In this document: in pieces, positions 1-12,100 of the stretch | Numbering within the stretch: the first letter of the stretch is position 1 | Layout: each line of letters opens with the position of its first letter | Assembly (NCBI GenBank): GCA_013399015.1 | Contig: VWZX01000276.1 | Coordinates: forward strand, 449,284 to 513,283 | Source: Galbula dea | Taxonomy: Eukaryota; Chordata; Aves; Piciformes; Galbulidae | Direction: 5' to 3' | DNA length: 64,000 bases | Notes under the pieces: model-generated | Seen by the model: only the letters and a program-made list of their open reading frames with translations | What the model was told of the DNA's origin: nothing | Database searches by the model: none | Position numbers and translations under genes: made by a program

Positions 1-90
1 AAGAAAGAAAATCCTAAGGAAAGGTGTGTACTGAAGTAACTTGAGCTTTCATTTCTAGCAGCTGTGAAACCTCCTGAAGAATTGCTTGAG

Positions 91-500
91 ATTCATAGAC
101 TCATAGAATGCCTTAGGTGGGAAGGCACCTTCCAGATCATCTAGTTCCAACCCTGTGCCATGAGAAGGGATGCCAGGTTGCCCAGGGCCACATCCAGCCT
201 GGCCTTGAACACTGCCAGGGATGGGAAATCACAGCTTCTCTGGGTGACCTGTTCCAGTGTCTCACCACCCTCTGAGGAAAGGATTTCTTCCTAATATCTG
301 ATCTAACTCTTCCCCTCTCAGTTTCAAACCATTCTCCTTGTCTGCTCATGCAGAAAGTCTCTCTCCTCCTTTTTCAGAAGCTCCCTTTAAGTACTGGAAG
401 GTCACAAGAAGGTCTCCCTGGAGCCTTCTCTTCTCCAGGCTGAACAGCCCCAACTCTCTCAGCCTGTCCTCCTAGCTGAGGTGTTCCAGTCCTACTGGAG
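91..500 (-). mobile_element. CR1 LINE fragment, 5' truncated
   Basis: Begins with the reversed CR1 tail (ATTCATAGACTCATAGAAT) and continues through antisense of the RT C-terminus (CCACATCCAGCCTGGCCTTG, TCTTCTCCAGGCTGAACAG). The inner end carries a short local duplication of GAGGTGTTCCAG. Confidence 0.9.
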
Positions 501-1078
501 GTGTTCCAGCTTTCCAGTCCTACTCCTGCTATTGTACAAGTGTTCCCTCCTTCTTAATAGAGGTGCTCTGTGTCCTGTTTTTCTTGTTGCCTGAAGAATA
601 ACAGCTTTTGCAAGTGCTGTAATGATGAAGTGCCATTAGCTGTGTACCATTCCTGTCTTAAATTGCATCCTTTGTTGTCTTCTCTGCTGTTGTAACCTAG
701 TTGGGTTGAGGCAGGATCTTGATTTCCAGCACTTCTGCTTTTTGTTTGTTTATTATTTTATTTTCTTGGTTTGTAGGTGGTTCATTTATTTTTTTTTTTT
801 TTGTGGTTGAATTATGTGTTTCTGTGATCAGTTGGCATGGAAACATGGCTCCTTTCTAGGCCAGTTGCTTTTAGCATTAATTTGCAGGTAGGTGTTTTTG
901 AATGTGCAAATGGAAACCATTTCTGGTCTTCATCATTCCCCATCATTAATACTAGCATCTTTTCCCATGCAAGATAAATGAGCTTTCCTTCTGTCTTAGA
1001 GGGGAAAATGTACTCTCTCCTAAGGGGGGGTGAAAATACTCTGCTGTGTCATCTTCATCAGTATCTCCATCTGCTGCA

Positions 1079-1799
1079 GTGCTTCAGCCTTGGGGCAGAG
1101 TGGCTGGAAAGCTGCCTAGTTGAAAAAGGACCTGGGGGTGTCCTGGTCAACAGCAGCTGAAGATGAGGCAGCAGAGTGCCCAGGTGGCCAAGAAGGCCAA
1201 CAGCATCCTGGCTTGGAGCAGCACTAGTGTGGGCAGCAGGGCTAGGGCAGGGATTGGCCTCCTGGAGTGGGCACTGGGGAGGCCACAGCTGGAATCCTGG
1301 GGTCAGTTTTGGGCTCCTCACTCCAAGAAGGACATTGAGGTGCTGGAGTGTGCCCAGAGAAGGGCAAGGAAGGTGGTGCAGGGTCTAGAGCACAAATGTT
1401 GTGAGGAGCAGCTGAGGGAACTGGGGTTGGTAAGGCTGGAGAAGAGGAGGCTCAGGAGAGACCTTCTCACTCTCTCCAGCTCCCTGAAAGGAGGTTGGAG
1501 TGAGGTGAAGGTTGGTCTCTGCTCCCAGGTAACAAGTAATAGATGAGAGGTAATGGCTTCAAGTTGCACCAGGAGAGGTTCAGGTTGGATTTTAGGAACA
1601 ATCTCTTCCCTGCAAGAGTGGTTAGGCATTGGCCAGGGCAGTGGTGGAGTCACCATCCCTGGAGAGGGGTTCAAAACCCATGGAGATGTGGCAGTTAGAG
1701 ACATGGTTTAGTGGTGACTGGGCAGTGTTAAGCTAGTGGTTGGACTTGATGATCTTAAGAGATATTTCCCAAGCTTAGATGGTTCTTTATTTCTGTGGT
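1079..1799 (+). mobile_element. CR1 LINE fragment with RT C-terminal coding remnant
   Basis: Reads from CAGAGTGGCTGGAAAGCTGC to a 3' end at TGGTTCTTTATTTCTGTGGTT. The translation contains QFWAPHSKKDIEVLECAQRR and EEQLRELGLVRLEKRRLRRD, the C-terminal end of CR1 reverse transcriptase ORF2. Confidence 0.93.
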
Positions 1800-2399
1800 T
1801 ATAGAATTTTTAACTCTAGTGCAGTTAGCAGTTTCTGAAATACCTCAATATTGGCCAAAATGAATTTGTAGACTCATTTGCAGATCCCTGTTAACATGAT
1901 ATTACTGTAGCAGTATCCCTGGTGACATGATGGGATGCTGTAGGGGGTGCTGCTTGGAGGAGAACAAGGAGCCCTGTCACATCCTGAAGAACAGGTAGAC
2001 TATTAGTGGTCAGATTTCTACACATTTGAAACTGTAAATACCTCCTGGTTTCAGTATAAATAACTAAATGTCTAAATTAAGACCTGTTAGAAGCAGGTGC
2101 AGACTGTCTGCTTGCAGTGTAGTTGCTTTCAGGGTCTTTAGGATGAGATTTAATCTCATTCTGATTCCTAATAGTGACAGACTGTTGTCTGAAGAGCTTT
2201 GTACAGATTGGATAGTCAGACTGAAAATAAGATTTGAATTAATTTCCTTTGGCTCATACTTCTCCATCCTGTTCCAGACTTCAAACACTGTCTCACTAAC
2301 CATTTCCTAGGGAGGGTGCAGAATGAATGGATTCACTTGATGCTGCTCCTGACTCTGCTGTATAGTTTACAATCAGTTCATCTGCCCTCACTGAGCTTC

Positions 2400-2998
2400 A
2401 GCCTCCTTTCAGGGAGCTGGAGAGAGTGGGAAGGTCTCCCCTGAGCCTCCTCTTCTCCAGGCTAACCAACCCCAGTTCCCTCAGCTGCTGCTCACAACAC
2501 TTGTGCTCTAGACCCTTCCCCGCCTTCCTTGCCCTTCTCTGGGCACACTCCAGCACCTCAATGTCCTTCTTGGAGTGAGGAGCCCAAAACTGACCCCAGG
2601 ATTCCAGCTGTGACCTCCCCAGTGCCCAGTCCAGGAGGCCAATCCCTGCCCTAGTCCTGCTGCCCACACTAGTGCTGCTCCAAGCCAGGATGCTGTTGGA
2701 CTTCTTGGCCACTTGGGCACTCTGCTGCCTCATCTTCAGCTGCTGTTGACCAGCACCCTCAGGTCCTTTTCCACTGAGCAGCTTTCCAACCACTCTACCC
2801 CAAGCCTGGAGCATTCAGGGTGTTTGTTGTGACCCAAGTGCAGAACCTGACACTTGGCCTTGCTGAACCTCATCCTATCAGTCCAGCCTGGCCAGATGCC
2901 TCTGCAGAGCCTGTCTACCCTGGAGCAGATCAACACTTCCACCCAAGTAGGTATCATCTGCAACCTTCCTGAGGGTGTGCTTGATCCCCTCCTCAGTA
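2400..2998 (-). mobile_element. CR1 internal ORF2 fragment lacking its 3' tail
   Basis: Antisense CR1 from CCTCCTTTCAGGGAGCTGG to the segment encoding the 'DDTK' region (AGTAGGTATCATCTGCAACCT). The 3' UTR and octamer tail expected at the left are absent, so this is truncated at the 3' end. Confidence 0.88.
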
Positions 2999-3918
2999 CA
3001 CTCAGTTCAATTTCATACCCATATATTCCTAAGGTTCATGCCTCTAGTCCTGTTGTGAGGTTCGTGGGATTACTCAGCAGCCATATGGCTCATTTTCCTC
3101 TGGACACCTTGAAACAAATCATTAAAGCAAGCAAAGCAGCCCCTGTAGGTGTAAACCCCTTGATTTCACAGAGAATATTTGCTTTAGATAACTTCAGTGC
3201 AAAAAGAAATAGTTTGCTTCATACTGAAACTGTTCAGAGGCTTCCTGTAGTTCCTCACAAGTGGTTTTCTCATGGGGTGAGGAGTTTAGCACAGAAGATG
3301 AAGGCTTTTTGTGACACTTTGTGCAGGTTACAGATCAGATTTTGACTAACCACCCTGCAGCTGTGAGCAGAAGTTAGGCCAGGGCTGTTTCCTGTGGTGA
3401 CTGTATCTCATCAGAAGCTCAGAATTAAACCCATTTCTCACAGAGTCATTAAGACCTCTAAGATCAGCAGGTCCCTTCCATTCTCTGATAAACAAATGGG
3501 TTTGTGAGCAGAGAAGAGTGGATAGAGAAGTGGGTCCCTCCCTTCTATCATCTCAGTGCATTTGTGAGGGCAGCTGAAGACAAGATGCACTTTGATGTTG
3601 TAAACTACTTTCTTCCTCCTCATCCTTCCCTCAAGTGTTCTCTGGCACTCCTGATCCAGGAATGGCAGCAGTGGGAACCACTTTGTGGAGTGAAAAACCC
3701 CCACCATGAATTGATTCAGTTCCCTGTACTGAATTTGTAACTTTTCTGCCTTAGTTGGAGCCCTTGTTTCATGTTCTGTCTGGAATTAAACTCCCAGTTC
3801 TGCCTATTTTTACTGCTTCAGCCACATTGTTGCCTGTGGTTCCTGTCCTGCAACACTCACAGCTCATTAGTTCTGACCCATGGTAAACCTAAGTTCACCC
3901 AGAACTTGCTGCTTGCAC

Positions 3919-3985
3919 TAGAATCACTGAATCATTAAGGTTGGAAAAGACCTCAAAAGACCATCAAGTCCTTGTGTCCCAGACT
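3919..3985 (-). mobile_element. Short CR1 3' end
   Basis: AGAATCACTGAATCATTAAGGTTGGAAAAG with CATCAAGTCC is the reverse complement of a CR1 3' terminus; sequence beyond about 3985 no longer matches. Confidence 0.75.
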
Positions 3986-4229
3986 TCAGGACAAAGGTGT
4001 CAAGAGTGGCACTAAAAGAAATTTCTGTCCCTGAAGGAAGGAAATGACTAAAACTTTTTCTTAGCTGTGCACTTTTCAGTCACTCTGTTTGTTCTGCAAG
4101 TGATCTGGCTGCTGTGAGATGGTTGTAGGCATTGTATGCAGCTAGAAAACAGCAAAGTTGGTTGTCTGCAAGGTAACAGTGCAAGAAAATTCTTGATGTT
4201 GTTTTAAGTTGCTGCATTGCCACTTGCTG

Positions 4230-4556
4230 CAAGGGGAGATGTGGCCAGATGTGTCCTCCCTAGGGCAGAGGAGAGGGGGAGGAGAACCTCCCTCCAGCTG
4301 CTGGCCACACTCTTCTGAATGCAGCCCAGGAGACCATTGGTCTTCTTGGCCATCAGAACACACTGCTGGCTGGTGGTGACCTTGTCCCCTGGCACTCCCA
4401 GGTCTTTCTCTGCAGAGCTGCCTTCCAGCAGGTCAAGCCCTAACTTGTCCTGCTCCATGAGGTTATTCCTGCCCAGGTGCAGGACTCTACACTTGCCCTT
4501 GTTGGACTTCATGAGGTTCCTCTCCCCCAGCTCTCAGCCTGTCACTTTCTCCCACG
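4230..4556 (-). mobile_element. CR1 internal ORF2 fragment
   Basis: Antisense of CR1 ORF2: the minus-strand translation reads KGKCRVLHLGRNNLMEQDKL and LLEGSSAEKDLGV. Neither the 3' tail nor the 5' region is present. Confidence 0.85.
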
Positions 4557-5205
4557 TCTCCAGAGGTTGCAGCCAGCAGGGAACAGCCAGACTTTGCTTT
4601 CCAGTGTCACTCACTGTGCCATGTCCAGAAGGAGTTTCAGGACACACTTGGGAGTTTGCTTTTATGAAGTCAGTGAGCCTTTGATAATCTTTGGATGATA
4701 ACATTCCAAGTCATTTGAGTGTGTTCTTGTGACTGCTTTTAGAAGTGTCACATGCTCCTCCTCCTCCTCCCATCCTTCCTGTTTAGAGTTTCAGAAGATG
4801 CAGCAAAACCATAGAATAAGGCTTCTTAGCTTGGAAATTCTGTGTTATATCTAATACATGAGCCTGGATTCCACTTGAATTGCTTCTCAGTCTGGATTTT
4901 GGGTTGAAGGGGAGTTGCTGATGTCCATGGCTTGTTACTGTCCATTTGTCACTGCCAGCAGAAGATGTTGTCAGAAGCCTGGGGCTGTCACTGCGAGAGG
5001 GGGAGGTGACAGTTGGGTGACGCACGTTGGTGCCGTGGGCTGCTTTGGTAAATGTCTCTCCCAGCAGACAGAGAGACCCAGGAGAGGGAACAGGTTTATT
5101 TTTTTGAAGATAAAACATAAATGGAAAAGGCTAGAATAAAGCTAAAAGCTGTCATTGTGATTGTGTTTGCTGGGAAATGGAATAGTGAATTCGTTTCCCA
5201 ATACA

Positions 5206-5812
5206 GAGTGCTCAGTCGAGAGGAGTGTGGCCAGAAGCTGGAAAGCTGGAGGGAGGTTCTGCTCCCCTTCCCCCCTGCCCTACTCAGGCCACAGCTGGAG
5301 TCCTAGGACCAGTTCTGGGTTCCCCAGTGCAAGAGAGACAAGGAACTACTGGAGAGAGTCCAGCAGAGGCTAGGAAGATGCTGAGGGCACTGGAGCATCT
5401 GTGGGAGCAGGAAAGGCTGAGAGCCCTGGGGCTGCTTAGCCTGCAGAAGAGCAGCCCCAGAGGGGAGCTGCTCAATGCTGAGCAAGAGCTGAAGGCTGGG
5501 GGCAAGAGGCTGGGGCCAGACTCTGCTCATTGGTGGCCAGGGCCAAGGCCAAGGGGCACTGGGCACAAACTGGAACCCAGGAGGTTCCAGCTGAGCAGGA
5601 AGAGAAACTTGTTTGTTGTGAGGGTGTTGGAGCCCTGGCCCAGGCTGGCCAAAGAGGTTGTGGAGTCTCCTTGTGTGGAGAGATTCCCAAGGCAGCTGGA
5701 GGTGACCCTGGGCAAGCTGCTGTGGGTGCCCCTGCTGGAGCAGGGGGGTTGGACAGGATGATCCCCAGAGATCCCATCCAACCCCTGCCATGCTGGGATT
5801 CTGGGATCAAAC
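5206..5812 (+). mobile_element. CR1 LINE fragment, 'CCATGCTGGGATTCTGGGA' subfamily
   Basis: 5' truncated copy with the RT C-terminus (EQERLRALGLLSLQKSSPRG in translation) and a 3' end CATGCTGGGATTCTGGGATC. Near-identical in structure to the copies at 8591, 11774, 21091 and the outer element at 58897. Confidence 0.93.
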
Positions 5813-6691
5813 CAAGAAAAAACAGTTGGAGAGATCAGAGAGGTGCAATTTCTTAGCAGGTTAGAGTGAAGTGTAGCTCTTTGCCTTAAGATTTTGTGAC
5901 TCCTAATAATGAAGTCAGTAATTCCTTTCATAACCCTTTGTTGGACTTGATGTTGTTAGCACCCATAAATGTTGTTTGTAATTTACAGAGACAGAACATG
6001 ATCTGAGCTCTGAAAAATTGGTCATTTGAAGCCTTTATCTGTAGCCAAAGGATTCTCCTGCATGGGAATAGACCTTTTGGAAGTTGAAAGTGGTTCAAGT
6101 ACAGTGTCTGTAAGAGAAACATCATAAAGCCTAGTGAAAAAAATGCAAATGTAGGTCATTTTTAAACACTTCTGACTTTTCACCAGTTCAGTGGAAACAG
6201 AGCATTCCAAAAGCTTCTCTGAATCCCTTTAGTATGTGGCCTGTGTGGGAAGACTTTGCTTCTCTCCTCAAGTCATGGAAAGAGCTCCCAGTTTTAACTG
6301 TGTTTTTCAGTGGAGCTTTAACTGTGATATTGGGACCAAAGCCTTTGTAATTGGAACTCCAGGCTCTAGCTGAAGCCCAGCTCAGTAGAACAGCCCTCTT
6401 ACATCATGGACTTTTATGATATTATGATTAAATGTTACATGATAACATAAAACCAGCTTTTGCCTTAAAGTGCCTGTTTGACTTGGCACTTTGGCTGCTG
6501 TTCCTGGCCCCATTCTCAGTGGGCTTGTCACTTTTTTTATGCCTCCTGTTTGCTTACCTTTCAAATGAACATCTCTTCAGAAAATCTTATTTATTCAGGC
6601 TTGCTTTGGCTGCAGAGGACCCTGGATGGGAGGTGCAGGACTTTGATTTCAGTGTGCTCCAGATGTTCTTCATTTTTACAACAGAACAGCA

Positions 6692-7193
6692 CTTTTGGGC
6701 CCCTCACTCCAAGAAGGACACATTGAGGTGCTGGGGTGTGTGCAGAGAAGGGCAAGGAAGGTGGTGAAGGGTCTAGAGCAGAAGTGTTGTGAGGAGCAGC
6801 TGGGGGAACTGGGGTTGTTTAGTCTGGAGAAGAGGAGGCTCAGGGAAGACCTTCTCACTCTCTACAAACACCTGAAAGGAGGTTGGAGCCAGGTGGGGCT
6901 TGGTTTCTTCTCCTAGACAGCAAGTGGTAGGCCAAGAGGAAATGGCTTCAAGTTGCAGCAGGAGAGGTTCAGGTTGGATATTAGGAACAATTTGTTGCCT
7001 GCAAGAGTTGTTAGGCACTGGCCCAGGCTGCCCAGGGCAGTGGTGGAGTCACCATACCCTGGAGAGGGGTTCAAAAACCATGGAGATGTGGCACTTGGTG
7101 ATGTGGTTTTGTAGCGTGGTTGGTCATGGATTGGCAGTTGGACTTGATGCCCTGAGAGCTCTTTTCCAGCCTTAGTGGTTCTGTGATTCTCTG
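6692..7193 (+). mobile_element. CR1 LINE fragment
   Basis: From TTTTGGGCCCCTCACTCCAA to AGTGGTTCTGTGATTCTCTG. Includes the conserved GAGGTTCAGGTTGGATATTA segment. 5' truncated, 3' end intact. Confidence 0.93.
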
Positions 7194-8590
7194 AAGTTTC
7201 TAGCTTTTTCCCCCTTCTTCCCATCCTTAAAAGTGGAGAATTATGGTGGCTGTTTTTCACTGCAAGAGCTGCTGATGGGCAGAGCAGAGCTGAGAGGATG
7301 CTAAATCACATCAGATCCTTTTCCAAAAGAATAAGAGTCATGAGGAAGTTACCAAGCCAGTGGAGAGGTCAGTGCTCACTATCTAATGGACTTCTGGGCT
7401 GGTATTTTTACTCTCATGTGAATGTGTTCTGCTGACCTCCAAAAAATGAAACCTTGGGAAGCTAATTGGACTATCCAAGGCCCCACACTTGCTTATCTTC
7501 AGCCTTTTTGATAAGGAAATAAAGGAGTGCCCCAGGTAATAGTTTAACGTTCATGGGCAAAGTACAGGGGTGCTGATAGAGAGCTTGCTTTTGGTGTTTG
7601 GGATCAGACTCAAAGAAGCCTTTCATGGTGACTCTGCTTGGATTATTGGTTTCTCTCTGTGTGACAGCATCTTGTACAACATCTAAGATACAAGAAGCCC
7701 AGAGAGTAGCCACTGGGACGGGTTGCCATCTGTTCTGTTCTGTACTAAATCCTTGGCAGTGTCTTTAAAGCCCAACATGACATTAACACTCCAAAAGCAA
7801 TTGTATTCATGTTGAAAAGTTTGATTTGTTGTCTTTGCAAAGCATACTTACAGCTCAGGCAGTGATTTAAAGACCAAACCTTGCTGGAATAAACTAATTT
7901 GCTGTAGGAGAAATGGGTTTTTTTGGAGGAGAGAAAACAAACTCCTGATGTGTTCTTTTTTTCCCCCCCCCCTTCATAGTTCAAATAGATAATAATAGTT
8001 CCCAGGCAAATGAAGAGTCCTTCCTTGAGGGTATTTGATTTTAAATCAACATGATGTGGCTCTTGAGCTTTTCTCAACAACAGAGCCAAGATGCCAGTTC
8101 TGATAACAGGATTTAAAGAAGACAAAGCAATGCTTGCACCTTCCTTTCTATTGAGTAGGTTGTTTGAAGAGGGAGTTCATTCCTCTGGCAGCACAGGCTT
8201 CTTTTGCCCAACCCTTTCTAGACTTGCATTGTCCTCAAAATCTCCAGGACAGCTTCTTCCATGGAAAGTGTTTTAGTAAGTCTTGGCATGACCTCTGTTG
8301 TTCCTGGAAGGGCTGGAGGAGTTAATCATTCTGCTCCTGTTAGGGTTGTGGAAGCAAGAGTGTTTTTTACAGTTCCTGTCAGCAGGAGTTTTCTGCCTTT
8401 CTTCTTTCAAGTCACACCCACCAACCTATAAATTTTATCAGCTGCAATACAAGCTGAGTTGTATTTTAAACTAGAGTTTGGGTGTGTGTTAAGGTGGATT
8501 CTCCCCCCTAGTTGCCAGTATTAGGCAGTTCCATGGTCTCTGTGGTGGGAGAAGATGAAAGTGGATGTGTGCTCTGATACATAGCCAGCA

Positions 8591-8963
8591 TTTAGCCTGG
8601 AGAAGAGCAGCCCCAGAGGGGAGCTGCTCCATGCTGAGCAAGAGCTGAAGGCTGGGGGCAAGAGGCTGGGGCCAGACTCTGCTCAGTGGTGGCCAGGGCC
8701 AGGCCAAGGGGCACTGGGCACAAACTGGAACCCAGGAGGTTCCAGCTGAGCAGGAGGAGGAACTTGTTTGTTTGATGTGAGGGTGCAGAGCCCTGGCCCA
8801 GGCTGGCCAAAGAGGTTGTGAAGTCTCCTTGTGTGGGGAGATCCCCAAGGCAGCTGGAGCTGATCCTGGGCAAGCTGCTGTGGGTGCCCCTGCTTTAGCA
8901 GGGGGTTGGACTGGATGATCCCCAGAGGTCCCTTCCAACCCCAACCATGCTGGGAGTCTGGGA
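8591..8963 (+). mobile_element. CR1 LINE fragment, 'CCATGCTGGG' subfamily
   Basis: Starts TTTAGCCTGGAGAAGAGCAG and ends CCATGCTGGGAGTCTGGGAC. Same subfamily as the copy at 5206. A small tandem GTTT expansion is seen at 8767-8775. Confidence 0.92.
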
Positions 8964-10090
8964 CAGGCACTGAAAGCTCAGTCCTTTAGAATGTTTTGCC
9001 TTTCTCCTTAGTTTGCTTTCATGTATCTGCTAGTTGCAATCAGCTTTTGCAGTGTTGTTATTTCTGGTTTATTGCTGATATTTCACTCCCTTGTTTTACT
9101 ACTTGATAGACTTGCAACTGAACGTTGTCATTTAGTTTGTTTTTCAAGTGGTGCTAGACAGTGAGAACACTTTTGGAGTGACACATTCTGCTATTACTGC
9201 TTTTTATTTCACACTAATTAGGTGTGATTTGTCTAAGTTTCAGTCTTAGTTTTCAGGCAGCAGTTAGGATCAGGCATATTGCTGTAGCATGCTCCAGAGA
9301 TGTTATTTCAGTCCTTTTTTGACAGATGTGAGATGCAGTTTCCACGTGGATGTGGGAGGTACATGTTTAATGGCAGTCAGTGTTGCCAGATGATTTTGGT
9401 TCCCCTTTAACACAGCTTTCTTTCTGATCAGAAGCTTTCAAGATGTGCCTTGGGGGAAGTTTGGGTGGGGTTTTTTTGTTGTACTCTGGCATGCATTGAT
9501 GGTTTTGTGTGTGCTGACAGATGTTAGACAAATAGCAGCAAGATGACTGGATGTGTAAAAAAGGCTGCTTAGGGATCACTGTTTAAAAACACAACAGAAA
9601 CTCAGGTCCTTGCAGTTACCAGAAGAATACCTGACAGTGGCAAGTCTGGTTTGTGTAAGGGACTGAGCTGTAAATGTCCTGGAGAGCTTTCAATCTCTGC
9701 AGCTAGCAAGAGGGTAGAAGGAGATGTGAGTGCTCTGCACATCACTGGGTCACCATGGTGCCAGAAACCACTTCTGGTTTTTTGGGCTCCTTGCAAATTC
9801 AGAAGAAAAGAAGGAAGATGACTTGGGTTTAGTGACTTTAGGTCAATAAAAAGCATGTGAAGTTGCAGTGGAGTGCAGTGTGCTTGGTATTAACCTCTGA
9901 GCCCTGTAGACTTAATGGAGACTGCACATGTGCTTTGGGTGAAGCTTGGGGTTAGTTTTCTTTTGGATTGTGAAGTCCAGATCTTGTTCCTCTGCAAATC
10001 AATTTGGGCTTGTTCCTGTTCCATTTCAATAAGGCTTTCAGCAGGTTCCTAAAATCTTAGGAAGCAGAGCTTAAAACATCAGATAAGAAT

Positions 10091-10309
10091 GGAATTAAGA
10101 AGAAAATGTTTCCTCAGAGGGTGGTAAGGCACTGGAACAGGTCACCCAGAGAAGCTGTGGTTGCCCCATCCCTGGCTGTGTTCAAGGCCAGGTTGGATGT
10201 GGCCCTGGGCAACCTGGTCTAGTGTGTGACATCCCTGCCCATGGCAGGGGGTTGGAATTAGAGGATCTTGAAGTTCCTTCCAGCCCAAACTGTTCTATGA
10301 TTCTGTGAC
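10091..10309 (+). mobile_element. CR1 3' end fragment
   Basis: AGAGGGTGGTAAGGCACTGG through CCCATGGCAGGGGGTTGGAA to TGTTCTATGATTCTGTGACA, a CR1 3' UTR with the octamer tail. Confidence 0.9.
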
Positions 10310-10668
10310 ATTAGTTCAGGCTCTGTGGATAGCTGTCACCTTTTTGCATGTGCCCTATGTTGGTGTTCTTCAAGAGCATTGTCCCTTCTGCCTTCCCCCA
10401 GTTCCACATCCCAGGTCATGGGAGAGAATTCCACCCTGCTCCTATGGAAGGCAGTGACAGAAGGTGTTGGCTCTGATTCTGGTGGGATCAGGAGGTTTTG
10501 GTGCTGCATATTCAGCATCTAAGAATGCTGAGTGTCTAAATACTAAAGGCTGGTAAGCACCTTGTTTTTTCCTGGATCCATTTTCTGCTCCATCTACCTG
10601 CATTGTGGGTTAAAGTGTATTTCTACTTGACTGCTTTTAGAGTCTTGCTCTGCCTCAATGTCCTAGTG

Positions 10669-10918
10669 CCTGGAGAAGGAAGAGGAGCCTGAGAGGAGAT
10701 CTGCTCAGTGGAGAGAAGGATCTGAAGGGAGGGTGTCAAGAGGATGGAGCCAGCCTCTTCTCCATGGTGCCAGGCATTAGGACATGAGGCAGTGGGCACA
10801 AACTGGGACAGAGGAAGGGCAGTGGGCACCACTTAGAGCATGGGAAGTTCTGCCTAACCATGAGGAAGAACTTCTTTGCTGTGAGGGTGCCAGAGCCCTG
10901 GCCCAGGTTGCCCAGATG
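10669..10918 (+). mobile_element. CR1 internal fragment lacking 3' tail
   Basis: TGGAGAAGGAAGAGGAGCCT to GAGCCCTGGCCCAGGTTGCC, then the match stops abruptly. It contains a local duplication of the GGGCACAAACTGG/GGGCACCACTTAG segment near 10794-10840. Confidence 0.82.
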
Positions 10919-11393
10919 AGACTAGGAGAACAAAGTCCAAACTCTTAAAAATGCATGAGGTGTCAGGAACCTTAAAATATGGGTTTAAAACATGGCATTT
11001 CTAGGAACTTTAATAGTGCAGATTGGCAAATCTAATTCAGAACAGCTTCTGTGCTCATCTTCTGAGTGGGATAGTTTTTGTTTGCTTTGACAGCTTGTTC
11101 TGTACTTGAATTAATATTAGCAGTTGTTTTTAAAAAACATTCAATTTCTTTGAGGGTTTAAGGTAAATAACTGAAGCTCCTGTCTAAATTGACAGCCTAG
11201 GGAAGAATTTGAAGTGCAGGTGATTGCCACGGGGGATTAGTCTCATGTTACTTGTGCAAGATGGTAAAGGAGTTGAATGTCTAACCTGTCATTTTAGGGT
11301 CTTGTGTTTGTAAACATTGGTTAGATCTTTTTGTTAGCTTGTGTTTTGTTAAAAACTTCAATCACTTGGATGCATTACAGTGCAGAGAATCAC

Positions 11394-11773
11394 ACAATCA
11401 TTAAGGCTGGAGAACAACTCTAATCAGCAAGTCCAATGTTTGACCCAACACCCCCATGCCACTAAACCATGTCACCAAGTGCCACATCTCCATGGTTTCT
11501 GAACCCCTCCAGGGATGGTGACTCCACCACTGCCCTGGGCAGCCTGGGCCAGTGCCTAAACACTCTTGCAGGGAAGAGATTGTTCCTAATATCCAACCTG
11601 AACCTCCCCTAATGCAACTTGAGGCCATTTCCTCTTAGCCTATCACTTGTTACCTGGGAGAAGAGACCAACTCCCACCCCACTCCAACCTCCTTTCAGGT
11701 GTTTGTAGAGAGTGAGAAGGTCTCCCCTGAGCCTCCTCTTCTCCAGGCTAACCAACCCCAGTTCCCTCAGCTG
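11394..11773 (-). mobile_element. CR1 LINE fragment, left half of a back-to-back pair
   Basis: Reverse-complement CR1 beginning AGAATCACACAATCATTAAG and ending CCCCAGTTCCCTCAGCTG, where it directly abuts a plus-strand CR1 of another subfamily. Confidence 0.92.
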
Positions 11774-12100
11774 CCTGGAGAAGAGCAGCCCCTGAGGGCA
11801 TTGAGCTCAAGGGTGGGGGCAAGAGGCTGGGGCCAGACTCTGCTCAGTGGTGGCCAGGGCCAGGCCAAGGGGTACTGGGCACAAGCTGGAAGCCAGGAGG
11901 TTCCAGCTGAGCAGGAGGAGAAACTTGTTTGTTGTGAGGGTGTTGGAACCCTGGCCCAGGCTGGCCAAAGAGGTTGTGGAGTCTCCTTGTGTGGAGAGAT
12001 TCCCAAGGCAGCTGGAGTTGCCCCTGCTTGATCAGGGTGGTTGGACAGGATGATCCCCAGAGATCCCACCCAACCCCTACCATGCTGGGGTTCAGGGATT
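11774..12100 (+). mobile_element. CR1 LINE fragment, right half of a back-to-back pair
   Basis: Starts CCTGGAGAAGAGCAGCCCCT with no spacer after the preceding minus-strand CR1, and ends CCATGCTGGGGTTCAGGGA. Belongs to the 5206/8591/21091 subfamily. Confidence 0.92.

Noticed and set aside
482..530. Short direct repeat GAGGTGTTCCAG...TCCAGTCCTACT
   Set aside because: Small local duplication at the end of a CR1 fragment; unremarkable.
1163..1546. Open frames of 60-185 codons rich in 'RRARKVV', 'ELGLVSLEKRRLR' and 'FRLDIRKNFF' as host genes
   Set aside because: They are truncated C-termini of CR1 reverse transcriptase or its antisense, recurring at dozens of places beside CR1 tails.
2854..3345. 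Plus-strand 163-codon frame as a gene
   Set aside because: Its first third is antisense CR1; the rest has no recognisable domain or splice context.
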